Shown here: positions 36,490-45,269 of the stretch, one piece after another
Layout: each line of letters begins with the position of its first letter
Position numbering within the stretch: the stretch's first letter is position 1
Source of the DNA: Akkermansia muciniphila
GTDB lineage: Bacteria > Verrucomicrobiota > Verrucomicrobiia > Verrucomicrobiales > V1-33
NCBI GenBank assembly: GCA_945900785.1
Contig: CAMDJM010000007.1
Span: 1-64,000 of the forward strand
DNA: 64,000 nt
Reading direction: 5' to 3'
Translations under genes and position numbers: made by a program
The notes under the pieces: model-generated
Told to the model about the DNA's origin: nothing
What the model saw: the letters and a program-made list of their open reading frames with translations, nothing else
Database searches by the model: none

Positions 36490-37893
36490 CTATCCCGCTT
36501 CCGGCGGATCAGCGATGCCGCGCTTTACGGCGGCGATGATTTCGTGGAAGACCTTGGTGGCGGAGATGGAGTCATCGCCCATGAGGTGGGGGAAATCGCC
36601 GGCGAGGATGGGCCAGTCATAGCGGTCTTCCGGCACGCGGCCGTGGCTGCCTTTGACGAGGGTGGCGTCCAGGGGAATGACGTCCATCAGATAACGCATG
36701 CCGGCTTTTTTCATGAGGAGACGCTTGCCGACTTCGAACTTGGGATGCTTCAGCGTAGGGTCAATGAAAAGCTCCACGGGATCGTAGCCCGGCTTCCGGT
36801 GGATGTCCACGCAGCGGGCGAAGTCGGGAGCGAGGGCGTCGTCGAGCCAATAATAATAGGTAAACCAACTGTCCTTGTCCGCGAGGCAGATGAGATCGCC
36901 ACTGCGCGGGTGGTCGAGACCGATGGAGGCTTTCCAGACGCCGTCGATCACGCTTTCCACCCCAGGCACGGCGGCGAGGACTTCGCGCACCTGCGGGAGG
37001 ATGGCGGGGTCATTGACATAAATGTGGGCGACCTGGTGATCGGCCAGGGCGAAGGCTTTGCTGGCACCACAGTCCAGCAGTTCGAGCCCCAGTTCCTCAC
37101 GGATCGCAATCCAGCCATGCTCCCGCAGGACGCGGTTCAGGTGCACGGCCTGGTTAACGGGGGTGATGCCGTATTCCGAGAGCAAAATGACGCGGATGGC
37201 CCGGTGTTTGTAGAATTGGATCAGGTCGCCAACGATGCGGTCGATGGCGCGCAGGTCTTCCACGATGGCGGGATCATCCGGACCGAGGCGTTGCAGATTG
37301 TAGTCGAGGTGTGGGAGGTAAACCAAGCTCAGGTTAGGCCAGTATTTTTCCTCGGTCCACTTCGCGGATTCCGCGATCCATTCCGAGCTGGGCAGGCCCG
37401 CCATCGGTCCCCAGAAGGAGGGGAAGGGGAAATCGCCGAGGTCGGCCTTGATGCGTTCCCGCATGCCGGCAGGGTGGGTGTAAATATCAAAAACCTTCCG
37501 TCCATCCGCCGGGTAGGCCGGGCGGGGAGTGATGGTATAGTCTGCGGTGGAATACATGTTATACCACCAGAAAAGCTTGGCCACGGTGTAGCCGGGATAT
37601 TCACGCTTCAGGACATCCCAGAACTTTTCGCCCTTCACGAGGTGGTTGCTCTGCTTCCACATCTGCACTTCTGCCTGCTCGCGGTTATACCAGCCATTGG
37701 CCACGATGCCGTGATCGGAAACGCGGCGTCCGGTCAGGAAGGTGGACTGCATGGTCGTCGTGACCGCTGGCAGGACCGGGCGGATCGGCGCGATTTGTTT
37801 GTGCTTCAGCCAGGCGAGGATGTTCGGTGTGGTCTCCGCGCTGATGTGGCGGGCGGTCAGCCCGACCACGTTGAGGATGGCAGCGCGGCTCAT
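36490..37893 (-). CDS. eboF: Alkaline phosphatase/nucleotide pyrophosphatase family protein (EboF-like)
   Basis: 467 aa, an alkaline-phosphatase-superfamily phosphodiesterase. Recognisable are NVVGLTARHIS, LPAVTTTMQSTFLTGR (the nucleophile Thr/Ser region), GIVANGWYNRE, LVYLPHLDYNLQRLGPDDP (metal-ligand DYN), LLSEYGITPVNQAVHLNRV and GSHGR near the end. No signal peptide is visible. It starts 6 bp after the dehydroquinate-synthase-like gene, so it is translationally linked. In Ebo (EDB) clusters of cyanobacteria, algae and other bacteria a protein of this type accompanies EboC and EboD. The substrate is unknown. Naming as EboF follows context and family, not a search. Confidence 0.8.
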   Translation of the reverse strand: MSRAAILNVVGLTARHISAETTPNILAWLKHKQIAPIRPVLPAVTTTMQSTFLTGRRVSDHGIVANGWYNREQAEVQMWKQSNHLVKGEKFWDVLKREYPGYTVAKLFWWYNMYSTADYTITPRPAYPADGRKVFDIYTHPAGMRERIKADLGDFPFPSFWGPMAGLPSSEWIAESAKWTEEKYWPNLSLVYLPHLDYNLQRLGPDDPAIVEDLRAIDRIVGDLIQFYKHRAIRVILLSEYGITPVNQAVHLNRVLREHGWIAIREELGLELLDCGASKAFALADHQVAHIYVNDPAILPQVREVLAAVPGVESVIDGVWKASIGLDHPRSGDLICLADKDSWFTYYYWLDDALAPDFARCVDIHRKPGYDPVELFIDPTLKHPKFEVGKRLLMKKAGMRYLMDVIPLDATLVKGSHGRVPEDRYDWPILAGDFPHLMGDDSISATKVFHEIIAAVKRGIADPPEAG

Positions 37894-37899
37894 GGCGGA

Positions 37900-39096
37900 T
37901 TACTGGATAAGCGTGGCCGGCACGCTGGCCCCGGCCTTGCTCAGGGCGCGGTCGCGGAGCCATTCAAGGGATTGCAGCACCAGGGCATCGTTCATTTCAT
38001 GGACCTCGCGGGCTTCGCCGGGGGCGGTGACGAGGGTGATGCAGAGTTCGCCGCCGAGGTGCTCGCGGAATTCCTCAAGGCCCCGGAGCAGGGCGGGCTG
38101 GCCGTCAGGGAGAATGGCCAGCAGTTCCTCCTCCCAGAGCACGAAGCCCACGCCTTCTATCAATTGCAGGATGCGGTCGCGGAGGGCGGTGGTGAGCAGT
38201 CCTGACAAACAAGCATATTGCAAATCTGCGGCCATGCCGATCGCCACCGCCCGGCCATGACTGACGCGGAAGGCGGACAATTGCTCCAGCTTGTGAGCGA
38301 CCCAATGGCCGAAATCCAAGGGCCGCGCGGAGCCGAATTCAAACGGATCGCCCCCCGTGCAGATGTGCTGCATATGCAGTTCCGCGCTGCGGCGGATCAC
38401 GCGATGGAGGATCCCGGGTTCGAGGCGGGCGAGGGCGGCGGCTTCGGATTCCATCTCCCGGAAGAAGGCGGCATCGCGGATCAGGGCGACCTTGATCGCC
38501 TCGATCACGCCATCCCGGCGGTCGGCGGGGGGCAGGCTTTTCAGGAAGGAGAAGTCATTGATGACGGCAAAGGGGACGGAAAACGTGCCGACCCAGTTTT
38601 TTTTGCCGAAATGGTTCACGCCATTTTTCACGCCCACGCCGCCATCCCCCTGACTTAACGTTGTGCTGGGCATGCGAACGAGGCGGATTCCCCGGTGGGC
38701 GGTGGCGGCGGCGAATCCTACTAAATCCAAAATGGCCCCACCGCCGATGGCGATGACATAGCTGTGCCGGTCAATGCCGGCGTCATTGATGGCGGTCCAG
38801 AGCAGTTCCACCTGGGGCCAGTCGTTTTTGCAGGGCTCGCCGCCCGGAATGACCATCAGAGCAGCGAGCACCAGCAGGCCATCCTGCGCGGCAAACCACG
38901 CGCGGATGGCTGCTTCCAGCCCCGCCTGGCCGGTGGCGGTGGCTTTTTCCAGAACCACGAGGACCCGCCGCACCCGCATGGCCTCCGCTTCTGCCGGACA
39001 CAGGACATCACGCAGCAGGGTGTGGGCAGGCTCAAAGACCCCTTCCGTGAAAAACACACGGTGGGGCAGGGAAAGGGAAACGCGACGCTCGATCAT
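37900..39096 (-). CDS. eboD: 3-dehydroquinate synthase-like protein (EboD-like)
   Basis: 398 aa from the AroB/dehydroquinate-synthase fold. The NAD-binding motif is AIGGGAILDLVGFAAATAHRG, then RMPSTTLSQGDGGVGVKNGVN. Later His motifs (RPLDFGHWVAHKLEQL and VSHGRAVAIGMAADLQYA) hold the metal ligands. It is longer than AroB (about 350) and the context is Ebo-like rather than a shikimate operon: it sits between a UbiA-type prenyltransferase and an alkaline-phosphatase family gene. It probably acts on a sugar-phosphate-like substrate rather than DAHP, but that is inference. Confidence 0.8.
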   Translation of the reverse strand: MIERRVSLSLPHRVFFTEGVFEPAHTLLRDVLCPAEAEAMRVRRVLVVLEKATATGQAGLEAAIRAWFAAQDGLLVLAALMVIPGGEPCKNDWPQVELLWTAINDAGIDRHSYVIAIGGGAILDLVGFAAATAHRGIRLVRMPSTTLSQGDGGVGVKNGVNHFGKKNWVGTFSVPFAVINDFSFLKSLPPADRRDGVIEAIKVALIRDAAFFREMESEAAALARLEPGILHRVIRRSAELHMQHICTGGDPFEFGSARPLDFGHWVAHKLEQLSAFRVSHGRAVAIGMAADLQYACLSGLLTTALRDRILQLIEGVGFVLWEEELLAILPDGQPALLRGLEEFREHLGGELCITLVTAPGEAREVHEMNDALVLQSLEWLRDRALSKAGASVPATLIQ

Positions 39097-39129
39097 GAAC
39101 CTATGACAACGGTGGGGGACCTGTCCCCC

Positions 39130-39903
39130 TTACGTAGCGGCATACTTTTGCTGGAGCAACCGGCAGAGCGGCCAAAGCAGCAAACAAATCAGTGCCATGC
39201 CCTGCGCCCCGCCGGTGCCCGCCACCACACAGGCGAGGCAGGCCTGGCCGGTGCCTTTGGCGAAAAGCAGCGCCGCATCCACCAGCGGGATCGCCGCCAG
39301 CATTTCCTCCACCCAGCGGCCCACGCTCCACTGGGGACGCAGCACCCGCAGGAGCCCCCCGCCGGGTCGCGACTCCCGCCGCGCCAGCAGGCTCAGCCCA
39401 ATGATATAACACCATACGACTGCGGCGGCGGTCAGCACCCTGACATCCAGCCAGGCACCTGCCGCTCCGGCGGCTGCCAGCACCAGCAGCGCCCGGCAGG
39501 CCCCCATCACGATCACGCTCCAGGGCGTTTCCTTGTGCCGGTAGTCATAGGCGAGAATGGCTACCGCCAGGCCAAGGGGCAGGAACCAGGTGCGGGGATT
39601 GGCCAGGATCATGAGCAGCAGACCGCACCCCATTTCCATCAATCCCAGCGTCCAGACCGCGCGTTCGGTCATGGCACCGGTGGGGATGAGGCGCTCCGGC
39701 TTGTGGGCCCGGTCCCAGCGGGCATCGCAGGCGTCGTTCAAGGTGCAGCCACCGGCGTAGAGGAGGGTGCCGCCGATCAAGGCTGCCGGCAATCCGGGCC
39801 AGCCAGTGCCGCCCGCAAGCGTCCAGGCCATCAATATATTGGACCAGACCGTGGGGATATTCGGGACGCGGGCCAGGGTCAGGATCTGGTGAAAGGTGGG
39901 CAT
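39130..39903 (-). CDS. eboC: UbiA-like prenyltransferase (EboC-like)
   Basis: 257 aa from ATG 39903; the open frame upstream lies in an inverted repeat and is not coding. It has about eight membrane helices. The first Asp-rich motif is LNDACDARWDRAHKPERLIP, and the second site is the shorter AYDYRHKETPW, as in EboC and related SCO1/UbiA subfamilies. UbiA enzymes transfer a prenyl chain to an acceptor in the inner membrane. It is followed after 33 bp by the dehydroquinate-synthase-like gene and separated from apt by a perfect 26-bp inverted repeat. Confidence 0.85.
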   Translation of the reverse strand: MPTFHQILTLARVPNIPTVWSNILMAWTLAGGTGWPGLPAALIGGTLLYAGGCTLNDACDARWDRAHKPERLIPTGAMTERAVWTLGLMEMGCGLLLMILANPRTWFLPLGLAVAILAYDYRHKETPWSVIVMGACRALLVLAAAGAAGAWLDVRVLTAAAVVWCYIIGLSLLARRESRPGGGLLRVLRPQWSVGRWVEEMLAAIPLVDAALLFAKGTGQACLACVVAGTGGAQGMALICLLLWPLCRLLQQKYAAT

Positions 39904-39912
39904 GTGGGGTAA

Positions 39913-39993
39913 AAGGGAGCACGGGGCTCCGGCCCGTGAGGTTATTTTTAAGCTGCAGTAAGAAACACACGGGCCGGAGCCCCGTGCTCCCTT
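39913..39993. repeat. Perfect 26-bp inverted repeat between apt and eboC
   Basis: The arms at 39913-39938 and 39968-39993 are exact reverse complements and enclose a 29-nt AT-richer spacer. The right arm abuts the apt stop codon, so on the minus-strand transcript it would fold directly after apt and 10 nt before the eboC start. There is no U-tract, so it is more like a REP/MITE element or an mRNA processing or stability hairpin than a simple terminator. Confidence 0.9.
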
Positions 39994-40526
39994 CAATATA
40001 CAAGCAGACCGGCGACATCCACGCCCTCAGGCAAAAGCTTGCGGCCATCCAGGAACCCCAGTTCGATCAAAAACGTCATGCCAGCCAGCACCCCGCCCAG
40101 GCGTTGCACCAACTCCGCAGCGGCGGCGGCGGTGCCACCGGTGGCCAGCACATCATCCACCAGCCACACCCGTTCCCCGGGCAGGACGGCATCGGCATGG
40201 ATCTCGATCTTGTTTGAGCCATACTCCAAATCATAGGACACGCCCTCGGTCTTCCAGGGCAGCTTGCCTTTCTTGCGCACCGGCACGAAACCACAGCCCA
40301 AACGGTCAGCCACGGCGGCCGCGAAGATAAACCCGCGGGCATCGATTCCCACGATCTTCGTCACCCCGGACCCGGCCACGGTTTCCACCAGGGCATCAAT
40401 GGTCAGTTTGAACAAAGCACCATCCGACAGCATCGGCGTGATATCTTTGAACACGATGCCAGGGGATGGAAAATCCGGCACGTCACGGACCGCCGCGCGG
40501 AGGGTATCAAGTCGGGTGGAACTCAT
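39993..40526 (-). CDS. apt: Adenine phosphoribosyltransferase
   Basis: 177 aa, the normal Apt length. It makes AMP from adenine and PRPP. The PRPP-binding loop is RVWLVDDVLATGGTAAAA, with N-terminal DFPSPGIVFKDITPML and GIDARGFIFAAAVADRLGCG, and substrate motif VRKKGKLPWKT. All are standard for type I Apt. It lies 84 bp after ftsW and before the inverted repeat and Ebo-type genes, all on the minus strand. Confidence 0.95.
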   Translation of the reverse strand: MSSTRLDTLRAAVRDVPDFPSPGIVFKDITPMLSDGALFKLTIDALVETVAGSGVTKIVGIDARGFIFAAAVADRLGCGFVPVRKKGKLPWKTEGVSYDLEYGSNKIEIHADAVLPGERVWLVDDVLATGGTAAAAAELVQRLGGVLAGMTFLIELGFLDGRKLLPEGVDVAGLLVY

Positions 40527-40610
40527 AGGCCAAATCCTGCCCCCGGATCCTTAAAAAGCAACCCTTCGGGGAAGGTCTCTTTGCCAGTCCGGACCTTTCC
40601 TGCCCGATCC

Positions 40611-41792
40611 TTATACCGCTGGAGTCAATTTCTCCCGGCCCAGGAAAGGCACCGGGGCCACGGTGGATTCCCGGGCTTGAAGATAGATGTTCAGGACGAT
40701 GCCCAGGGCCACCAGACAGGAGAAGAGATTGGAGCCGCCATAACTGATAAAGGGCAGCGGCATTCCCTTGTTGGGCAGACAACCGGTCGTCACGCCTACA
40801 TTAATGCAGGCCTGACCCAGGATCAGAGACATCAGCCCGAAACCCAGCAACTGGCCAAAACGGTCAGGCGCGTTCAGGGAAATGATCATGCCGGAAAGCC
40901 CGCCAATCAGAAAAAGCAGGATAACGCCAAGGGTGGCGGCCAGGCCGCCTTCCTCCCCGATGATCGCAAAGATAAAATCCGTGTGGGGCAAGGGAAGGTA
41001 GAACAGTTTTTGGCGGCTCTCGCCAAGACCCTGCCCGGACAAGCCACCGGCCCCCAGCGCGATTTTGGACTGAATCTGCTGATGATTCTTGTCATTGATT
41101 TCGGCGGATTGCTTCAGCATTTCCGGATCATTGAGATGGGTGAAGGCGGTGATGCGCGCCATCCGGTTGGGAATAAAATGGATGGCGGCGGCCAGCAGAA
41201 TGGCCCCAGCCATGATAAGCCCGATAACGTAAACCCAACGGGCTCCGGCGATGAACAGCATACCGGTGCAGGCCAAAAAGACCAGGCTGGCCGTGCCCAG
41301 ATCGACTTCCGCCGCAATGAGCCCCGTGGGCAGGGCGACCATGAGGATGGGATAGACAAAGCCGCGCAGGAATTCCTTCCGCTGGCTGCGGAATTTCGCG
41401 CACCAGGCGGCGAGGGAAATGATGATGATGATCCTGGCCAGCTCGGAGGGTTGTCCCCTGATGCTTTTGAAGCCAAGGCTCTGCAGTCCGATCCACCGGC
41501 TGGAACCGCCCATATTGACGCCCACTCCCGGCACAAAACAAAGCACCAGCAGCACCACCGCCACCCCGAAAAGCGGCCCCGCCCAGCGCCGGAGATTATG
41601 ATAGTCCGTGACCGACAGCACCCCGGCGGCAATGAGCCCGAGGAGCAGCCAGACCCCCTGGCGGCGGACGCCATTCATGCCATCCACCTGCCCTTCCTGG
41701 CTGTAGGGGGCGGTGCTGAGGAGCATGACAAACCCCAGCGCGGTGAGAAGCAGGAAGCTGATCACCAGGAGGTAGGCACTGCTGCGGCTCAT
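40611..41792 (-). CDS. ftsW: FtsW (SEDS lipid II polymerase/cell division protein)
   Basis: 393 aa with ten predicted membrane helices. SEDS motifs include GGSSRWIGLQSLGFKSIRGQPSELARI (shown in part: GQPSEL), GLGESRQKLFYLPLPHTDFI, AIIGEEGG and GMPLPFISYGGSNL, which define FtsW/RodA. FtsW polymerises lipid II with its partner FtsI at the septum. Its place in a murein cluster argues for FtsW over RodA. In most bacteria murG follows ftsW here, but this gene is followed by apt instead. It starts 40 bp after the LysM gene. Confidence 0.93.
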   Translation of the reverse strand: MSRSSAYLLVISFLLLTALGFVMLLSTAPYSQEGQVDGMNGVRRQGVWLLLGLIAAGVLSVTDYHNLRRWAGPLFGVAVVLLVLCFVPGVGVNMGGSSRWIGLQSLGFKSIRGQPSELARIIIIISLAAWCAKFRSQRKEFLRGFVYPILMVALPTGLIAAEVDLGTASLVFLACTGMLFIAGARWVYVIGLIMAGAILLAAAIHFIPNRMARITAFTHLNDPEMLKQSAEINDKNHQQIQSKIALGAGGLSGQGLGESRQKLFYLPLPHTDFIFAIIGEEGGLAATLGVILLFLIGGLSGMIISLNAPDRFGQLLGFGLMSLILGQACINVGVTTGCLPNKGMPLPFISYGGSNLFSCLVALGIVLNIYLQARESTVAPVPFLGREKLTPAV

Positions 41793-41832
41793 ATGTTATT
41801 AGAGGAAATTCCCATCCAGGACAGAGGCCGTT

Positions 41833-42792
41833 CTAGCGTTTGACGGTGATTTTCAGCACCTGCCCCATTTGAATCCGGGAGGCATCGCTCAGGCCATTGG
41901 CCCGCATGATTTCCGCGGGGGAAAGGCCGTAACGTTTCGCCACATTGTAGACGGTATCGCCTTTCTGAATGACATGGGTGCGGCTGCCGGTGGTAGGTTT
42001 TGGCTTGGCTGGAACCGGAGCCACGGCTGGAGGCTGGGGCTTCCTGACTTTTGCTGCTGCCGCAGGAGCCTCTTCTATTTCCTCATCGGCGGCGGCTTCC
42101 TCCGGTTCTGCTTTTACGAATTTGGCCCGGGGAGCCTCTTCATGGGAGGCATCAGGCAGCTCTGCGGCGGTCACGGGGGCATAGGGATCTTCCCCTCCTT
42201 TTTTCAGGGTGAATTCGCGGTGCCCGACATCATCGGAAGGCGTGGCGGCGATGATCGCGAGCGGAGGATTGGCAGGGGCGCTGTTTTCCGCGAGAGCCCC
42301 CACGAGGCGGGGAGGGTGGGGAATGGTCAGGGAATCCCCGGGTGAAAACCCGCTGTTAGGATTGGCGTCTTCCAGTGCACGCACGGCGACGCCGAATTTG
42401 GCCGCGACCAGCATTTTTGTCTCGCCAGCTTTAAAAACGTGAAGGCCGGGTTCCGATGGCGATTCCCCTTTCGGTGTGGCGGCGATACTCCCAGCTGCAG
42501 GCGGCGGTGGGCTGGACTCATGGGCCATGCGGGTAGCGGTTCCCTCACTGTCCCGGTCGTCCTTGCCGAACATGTGGAATGCAAAGAGTCCGCCGACCGC
42601 CACGAGATGCAGCACCAGCATGACGGCAAAGGCACGCGACATGCGGATCTGGGGCTCATCCACTTCCCAATCCTCCTCGCCCGTGACGTTGGCGGAAAGC
42701 CGCTGGGAGTTTTTGCCGGACTGGATCATGGCCTGGAGCCGGCGGACGATTCGGAGTGGGGAAGAACCTGGAGAGGATTTCGGTGTTTTCAT
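41833..42792 (-). CDS. Membrane-anchored protein with two LysM domains
   Basis: 319 aa. One membrane helix at about residues 56-74 (VMLVLHLVAVGGLFAFHMFG) is preceded by a cytoplasmic segment of about 55 residues. Two peptidoglycan-binding LysM domains follow: residues about 118-165 (HVFKAGETKMLVAAKFGV ... GDSLTIP) and the C-terminus (HVIQKGDTVYNVAKRYG ... LKITVKR). A Pro/Ala/Glu-rich linker lies between. Its ATG overlaps the murD stop by 4 nt, so it is translated with the murein genes. It probably anchors or positions division or cell-wall enzymes. No hydrolase domain is present. Confidence 0.85.
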   Translation of the reverse strand: MKTPKSSPGSSPLRIVRRLQAMIQSGKNSQRLSANVTGEEDWEVDEPQIRMSRAFAVMLVLHLVAVGGLFAFHMFGKDDRDSEGTATRMAHESSPPPPAAGSIAATPKGESPSEPGLHVFKAGETKMLVAAKFGVAVRALEDANPNSGFSPGDSLTIPHPPRLVGALAENSAPANPPLAIIAATPSDDVGHREFTLKKGGEDPYAPVTAAELPDASHEEAPRAKFVKAEPEEAAADEEIEEAPAAAAKVRKPQPPAVAPVPAKPKPTTGSRTHVIQKGDTVYNVAKRYGLSPAEIMRANGLSDASRIQMGQVLKITVKR

Positions 42793-44123
42793 GATTGGAT
42801 AGTAAGATGGTGGACGAGGGCGCAGAAGACATCCCCCCGGTGGCCATAGCCGCTGAACATGTCGAAGGACGAGGTGCCGGGAGCGAAGAGAATGGATTGC
42901 CCTGGAGCGGCAGCGGCATAGGCCTGCTGCACGGCGGATTCGAGATCCGGGCAGGCGATCGCCCCTGGCCAGGTGCGGGCGAGGGCTGGGCCGATCTCAC
43001 CGATGGTGAAAACCTGGGTAGTCTTCTCCTGGATGAGCGGCAGGATGGGCGCGTAGTCGAGTCCCTTTTCCTTGCCGCCCGCGATGAGCACCACCGGCTG
43101 GTCCTGGCCCCGCAGGGCGCTTTCCATGGCATGAATGTTGGTGGCCTTGGAATCATTCAGGAATTCCCGGCCTTGGATGGTAGCTACGATTTCGCAGCGG
43201 TGGCGCGGAGGGGTAAAACTGGCGACGTAGGAGGCGACCTCCTCAAGCGGCAGACCGGAGGCGGTGACCGCAGCGAGCGCGGCCATGATGTTTTCAGCAT
43301 TATGCCGGCCGCGCAGGCGGGTGTCTGCCAGAGCCAGCACGGGCTGGCCTCTATGATGGATGGTGCCATCGCGGAAGGTCCACTGGGTATCCTCCCGCCA
43401 GGCACTGAAAGTGACAGGGCGGGCGCTCAGGGGGGGATAAGTCTCATCGCCGTTGATCACCGCGCGGTCTGACGGCGTTTGGTTTTCAAATATCCGGAGT
43501 TTCGCGTCGCGGTAGGCTTCCAGGGACGGATGACGGTCCAAGTGGTCAGGAGCGAAATTCATCCACACTGCCACAGCGGGGTGAAAGTGCTGGATCAGCT
43601 CCAGTTGAAAGGAGCTGACTTCAACGGTCAGCACATCCAGAGGTTCCCCTGCGAGCACGACTTCGGAGAGAGCGGTGCCGTAGTTGCCGCAAGGAACGGT
43701 GCGTTTTCCAGAAGCGGTGATCAGGTGCGCGATGAGGCCGGTGGTGGTGGTTTTCCCGTTGGTGCCGGTGATGGCGATGATGGGCACAGTGGTTTGCTGG
43801 CTGGCGAATTCGATCTCACTGACACAGGGAATACCCCGGTCCATCACGCTGCGGGCGAGCGGCCACGAGGGGTCGATGCCAGGGCTGAGGATGGCCAGGG
43901 AAAAAGCCGTGGAGCAAGTCAGGGCATCCGCTCCAGTGTGCACGGTGAAGCCTTCCGCGCGGGCCTGGGCCGAGGCGGCGGCGGTCTTCCCGGGATCGCC
44001 ATCATCCAACAGGACCACCTCCGCCCCGAGGTGCTGCGCGAGCCTTGCTGCCGCCATGCCGCTGGTGCCCACACCGAGGATGGCGTGGGTTTGACCGGCG
44101 TATTTGGTGGAAGCAGGGATCAT
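42789..44123 (-). CDS. murD: UDP-N-acetylmuramoyl-alanine-D-glutamate ligase
   Basis: 444 aa. MurD adds D-Glu to UDP-MurNAc-L-Ala with ATP in the cytoplasm. The Mur-ligase P-loop is PIIAITGTNGKTTTTGLIAHL, with FAPDHLDRH and NDSKATNIHAMESAL, and the FAPGTSSFDMFSGYGHRG tail is typical of MurD. The length matches the family. It starts 3 bp after mraY and its stop overlaps the LysM gene by 4 nt. Confidence 0.95.
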   Translation of the reverse strand: MIPASTKYAGQTHAILGVGTSGMAAARLAQHLGAEVVLLDDGDPGKTAAASAQARAEGFTVHTGADALTCSTAFSLAILSPGIDPSWPLARSVMDRGIPCVSEIEFASQQTTVPIIAITGTNGKTTTTGLIAHLITASGKRTVPCGNYGTALSEVVLAGEPLDVLTVEVSSFQLELIQHFHPAVAVWMNFAPDHLDRHPSLEAYRDAKLRIFENQTPSDRAVINGDETYPPLSARPVTFSAWREDTQWTFRDGTIHHRGQPVLALADTRLRGRHNAENIMAALAAVTASGLPLEEVASYVASFTPPRHRCEIVATIQGREFLNDSKATNIHAMESALRGQDQPVVLIAGGKEKGLDYAPILPLIQEKTTQVFTIGEIGPALARTWPGAIACPDLESAVQQAYAAAAPGQSILFAPGTSSFDMFSGYGHRGDVFCALVHHLTIQS

Positions 44124-44126
44124 GAA

Positions 44127-45266
44127 CTAACGGAGTTTAAGAGTGCCCAGGGCGATCATGGCGCAGAGCAGGCTGAGGATCCAAAAGCGGACGATAACCT
44201 GACTTTCCTTCCAGCCCTTCAGCTCGAAGTGGTGGTGGATCGGGGTCATCTGGAACAGGCGCCGCGGGGTGCCGTAGAGCTTCCGGCTGATTTTAAACCA
44301 ACTGACCTGAAGCATCACGGAGAGGGCTTCCAAAACGAAGACCCCACCGGCGAGGAGCAGCACCACCTCCTGTTTGCAGCAGATGGCGACGGCAGCGAGG
44401 CAGCCTCCGATGGCCATACTGCCGGTGTCTCCCATGAAGACTTTCGCTGGAAAACAATTGAACCAGAGGAAGCCGACGGAGGCTCCGATCAGCGCAAAAC
44501 AAAGCCCCATCAATTCCCCCACGTAGTGATTGTGCTCGATATTCAGATAGGAGGCGACCTTGTAGTTTCCGGTGACATAGCAAAAAATCCCGTAAGCCAA
44601 AGCGGTGCTGACGGTGCATCCGGCGGCCAGGCCATCCAGACCGTCCGTGAGATTGACGGCATTGGAACAACCGACAATCACGACCGCAAAAAAGATGACG
44701 GTAAACCAACCCATGTTGGCGACTTCGAAGATTTCCTTCTTCACAAAGGGGAGCTGGAGATGGGCAAAATAGTCAGCCTGTCCGGGCAGCATGTAGAGGA
44801 CACAGCCGGCCGTCAGCCCAACCGCCCACTGCACGGCCAGCTTGCCTTTGCTGCTGACGCCTTTGGAGTTTTTCTTGCTCACCTTCAGCCAGTCATCCAC
44901 AAAACCCAGGGCTCCCAGCCCAAGGGTGACAAAAATGCAGATCCAAAGGAATGGATTGTCGAGGCGGCAGCCGATGAGAGCGGCAGTGAGCAGGGTGGCA
45001 ATGATGAGCAAGCCTCCCATGGTGGGCGTGCCGGCCTTGTGCCCCTGCAATTCGAAGAGCCGGTTGACCTCTTCCCTGGTGCGGATGGGTTGGCCCATCT
45101 TCAGGGAAATAAGCTTGCGGATGACGCGGTCCCCAAACAGCACACTGAGCACAAAGGCAATCACCAGAGCCGCAATGGAGCGGAAGGTCTGATATTGGAG
45201 CACGTTGGTCAGCTTGGCCATCAGGCCATGGCCACCTTCAAAATGTTGGAAAATCCAGTAAAGCAT
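44127..45266 (-). CDS. mraY: Phospho-N-acetylmuramoyl-pentapeptide transferase
   Basis: 379 aa with ten membrane helices. MraY moves phospho-MurNAc-pentapeptide onto undecaprenyl phosphate to form lipid I. Active-site motifs: GTPTMGG, FVDDWLKVSKKNSKGVS, NAVNLTDGLDGLAAG (nucleophile region) and TPIHHHFELKGWKES. The length is normal. It lies 3 bp after murF and before murD. It is the only integral-membrane enzyme of the precursor pathway in this cluster. Confidence 0.97.
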   Translation of the reverse strand: MLYWIFQHFEGGHGLMAKLTNVLQYQTFRSIAALVIAFVLSVLFGDRVIRKLISLKMGQPIRTREEVNRLFELQGHKAGTPTMGGLLIIATLLTAALIGCRLDNPFLWICIFVTLGLGALGFVDDWLKVSKKNSKGVSSKGKLAVQWAVGLTAGCVLYMLPGQADYFAHLQLPFVKKEIFEVANMGWFTVIFFAVVIVGCSNAVNLTDGLDGLAAGCTVSTALAYGIFCYVTGNYKVASYLNIEHNHYVGELMGLCFALIGASVGFLWFNCFPAKVFMGDTGSMAIGGCLAAVAICCKQEVVLLLAGGVFVLEALSVMLQVSWFKISRKLYGTPRRLFQMTPIHHHFELKGWKESQVIVRFWILSLLCAMIALGTLKLR

Positions 45267-45269
45267 GAT

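Noticed and set aside
36544-38205. Long open frame (553 codons) on + strand
   Set aside because: Antisense to the alkaline-phosphatase-like gene and the 3' part of the DHQS-like gene.
39904-39996. N-terminal extension of the UbiA-like protein
   Set aside because: The extra residues come from translating the perfect inverted repeat; the family N-terminus begins at ATG 39903.
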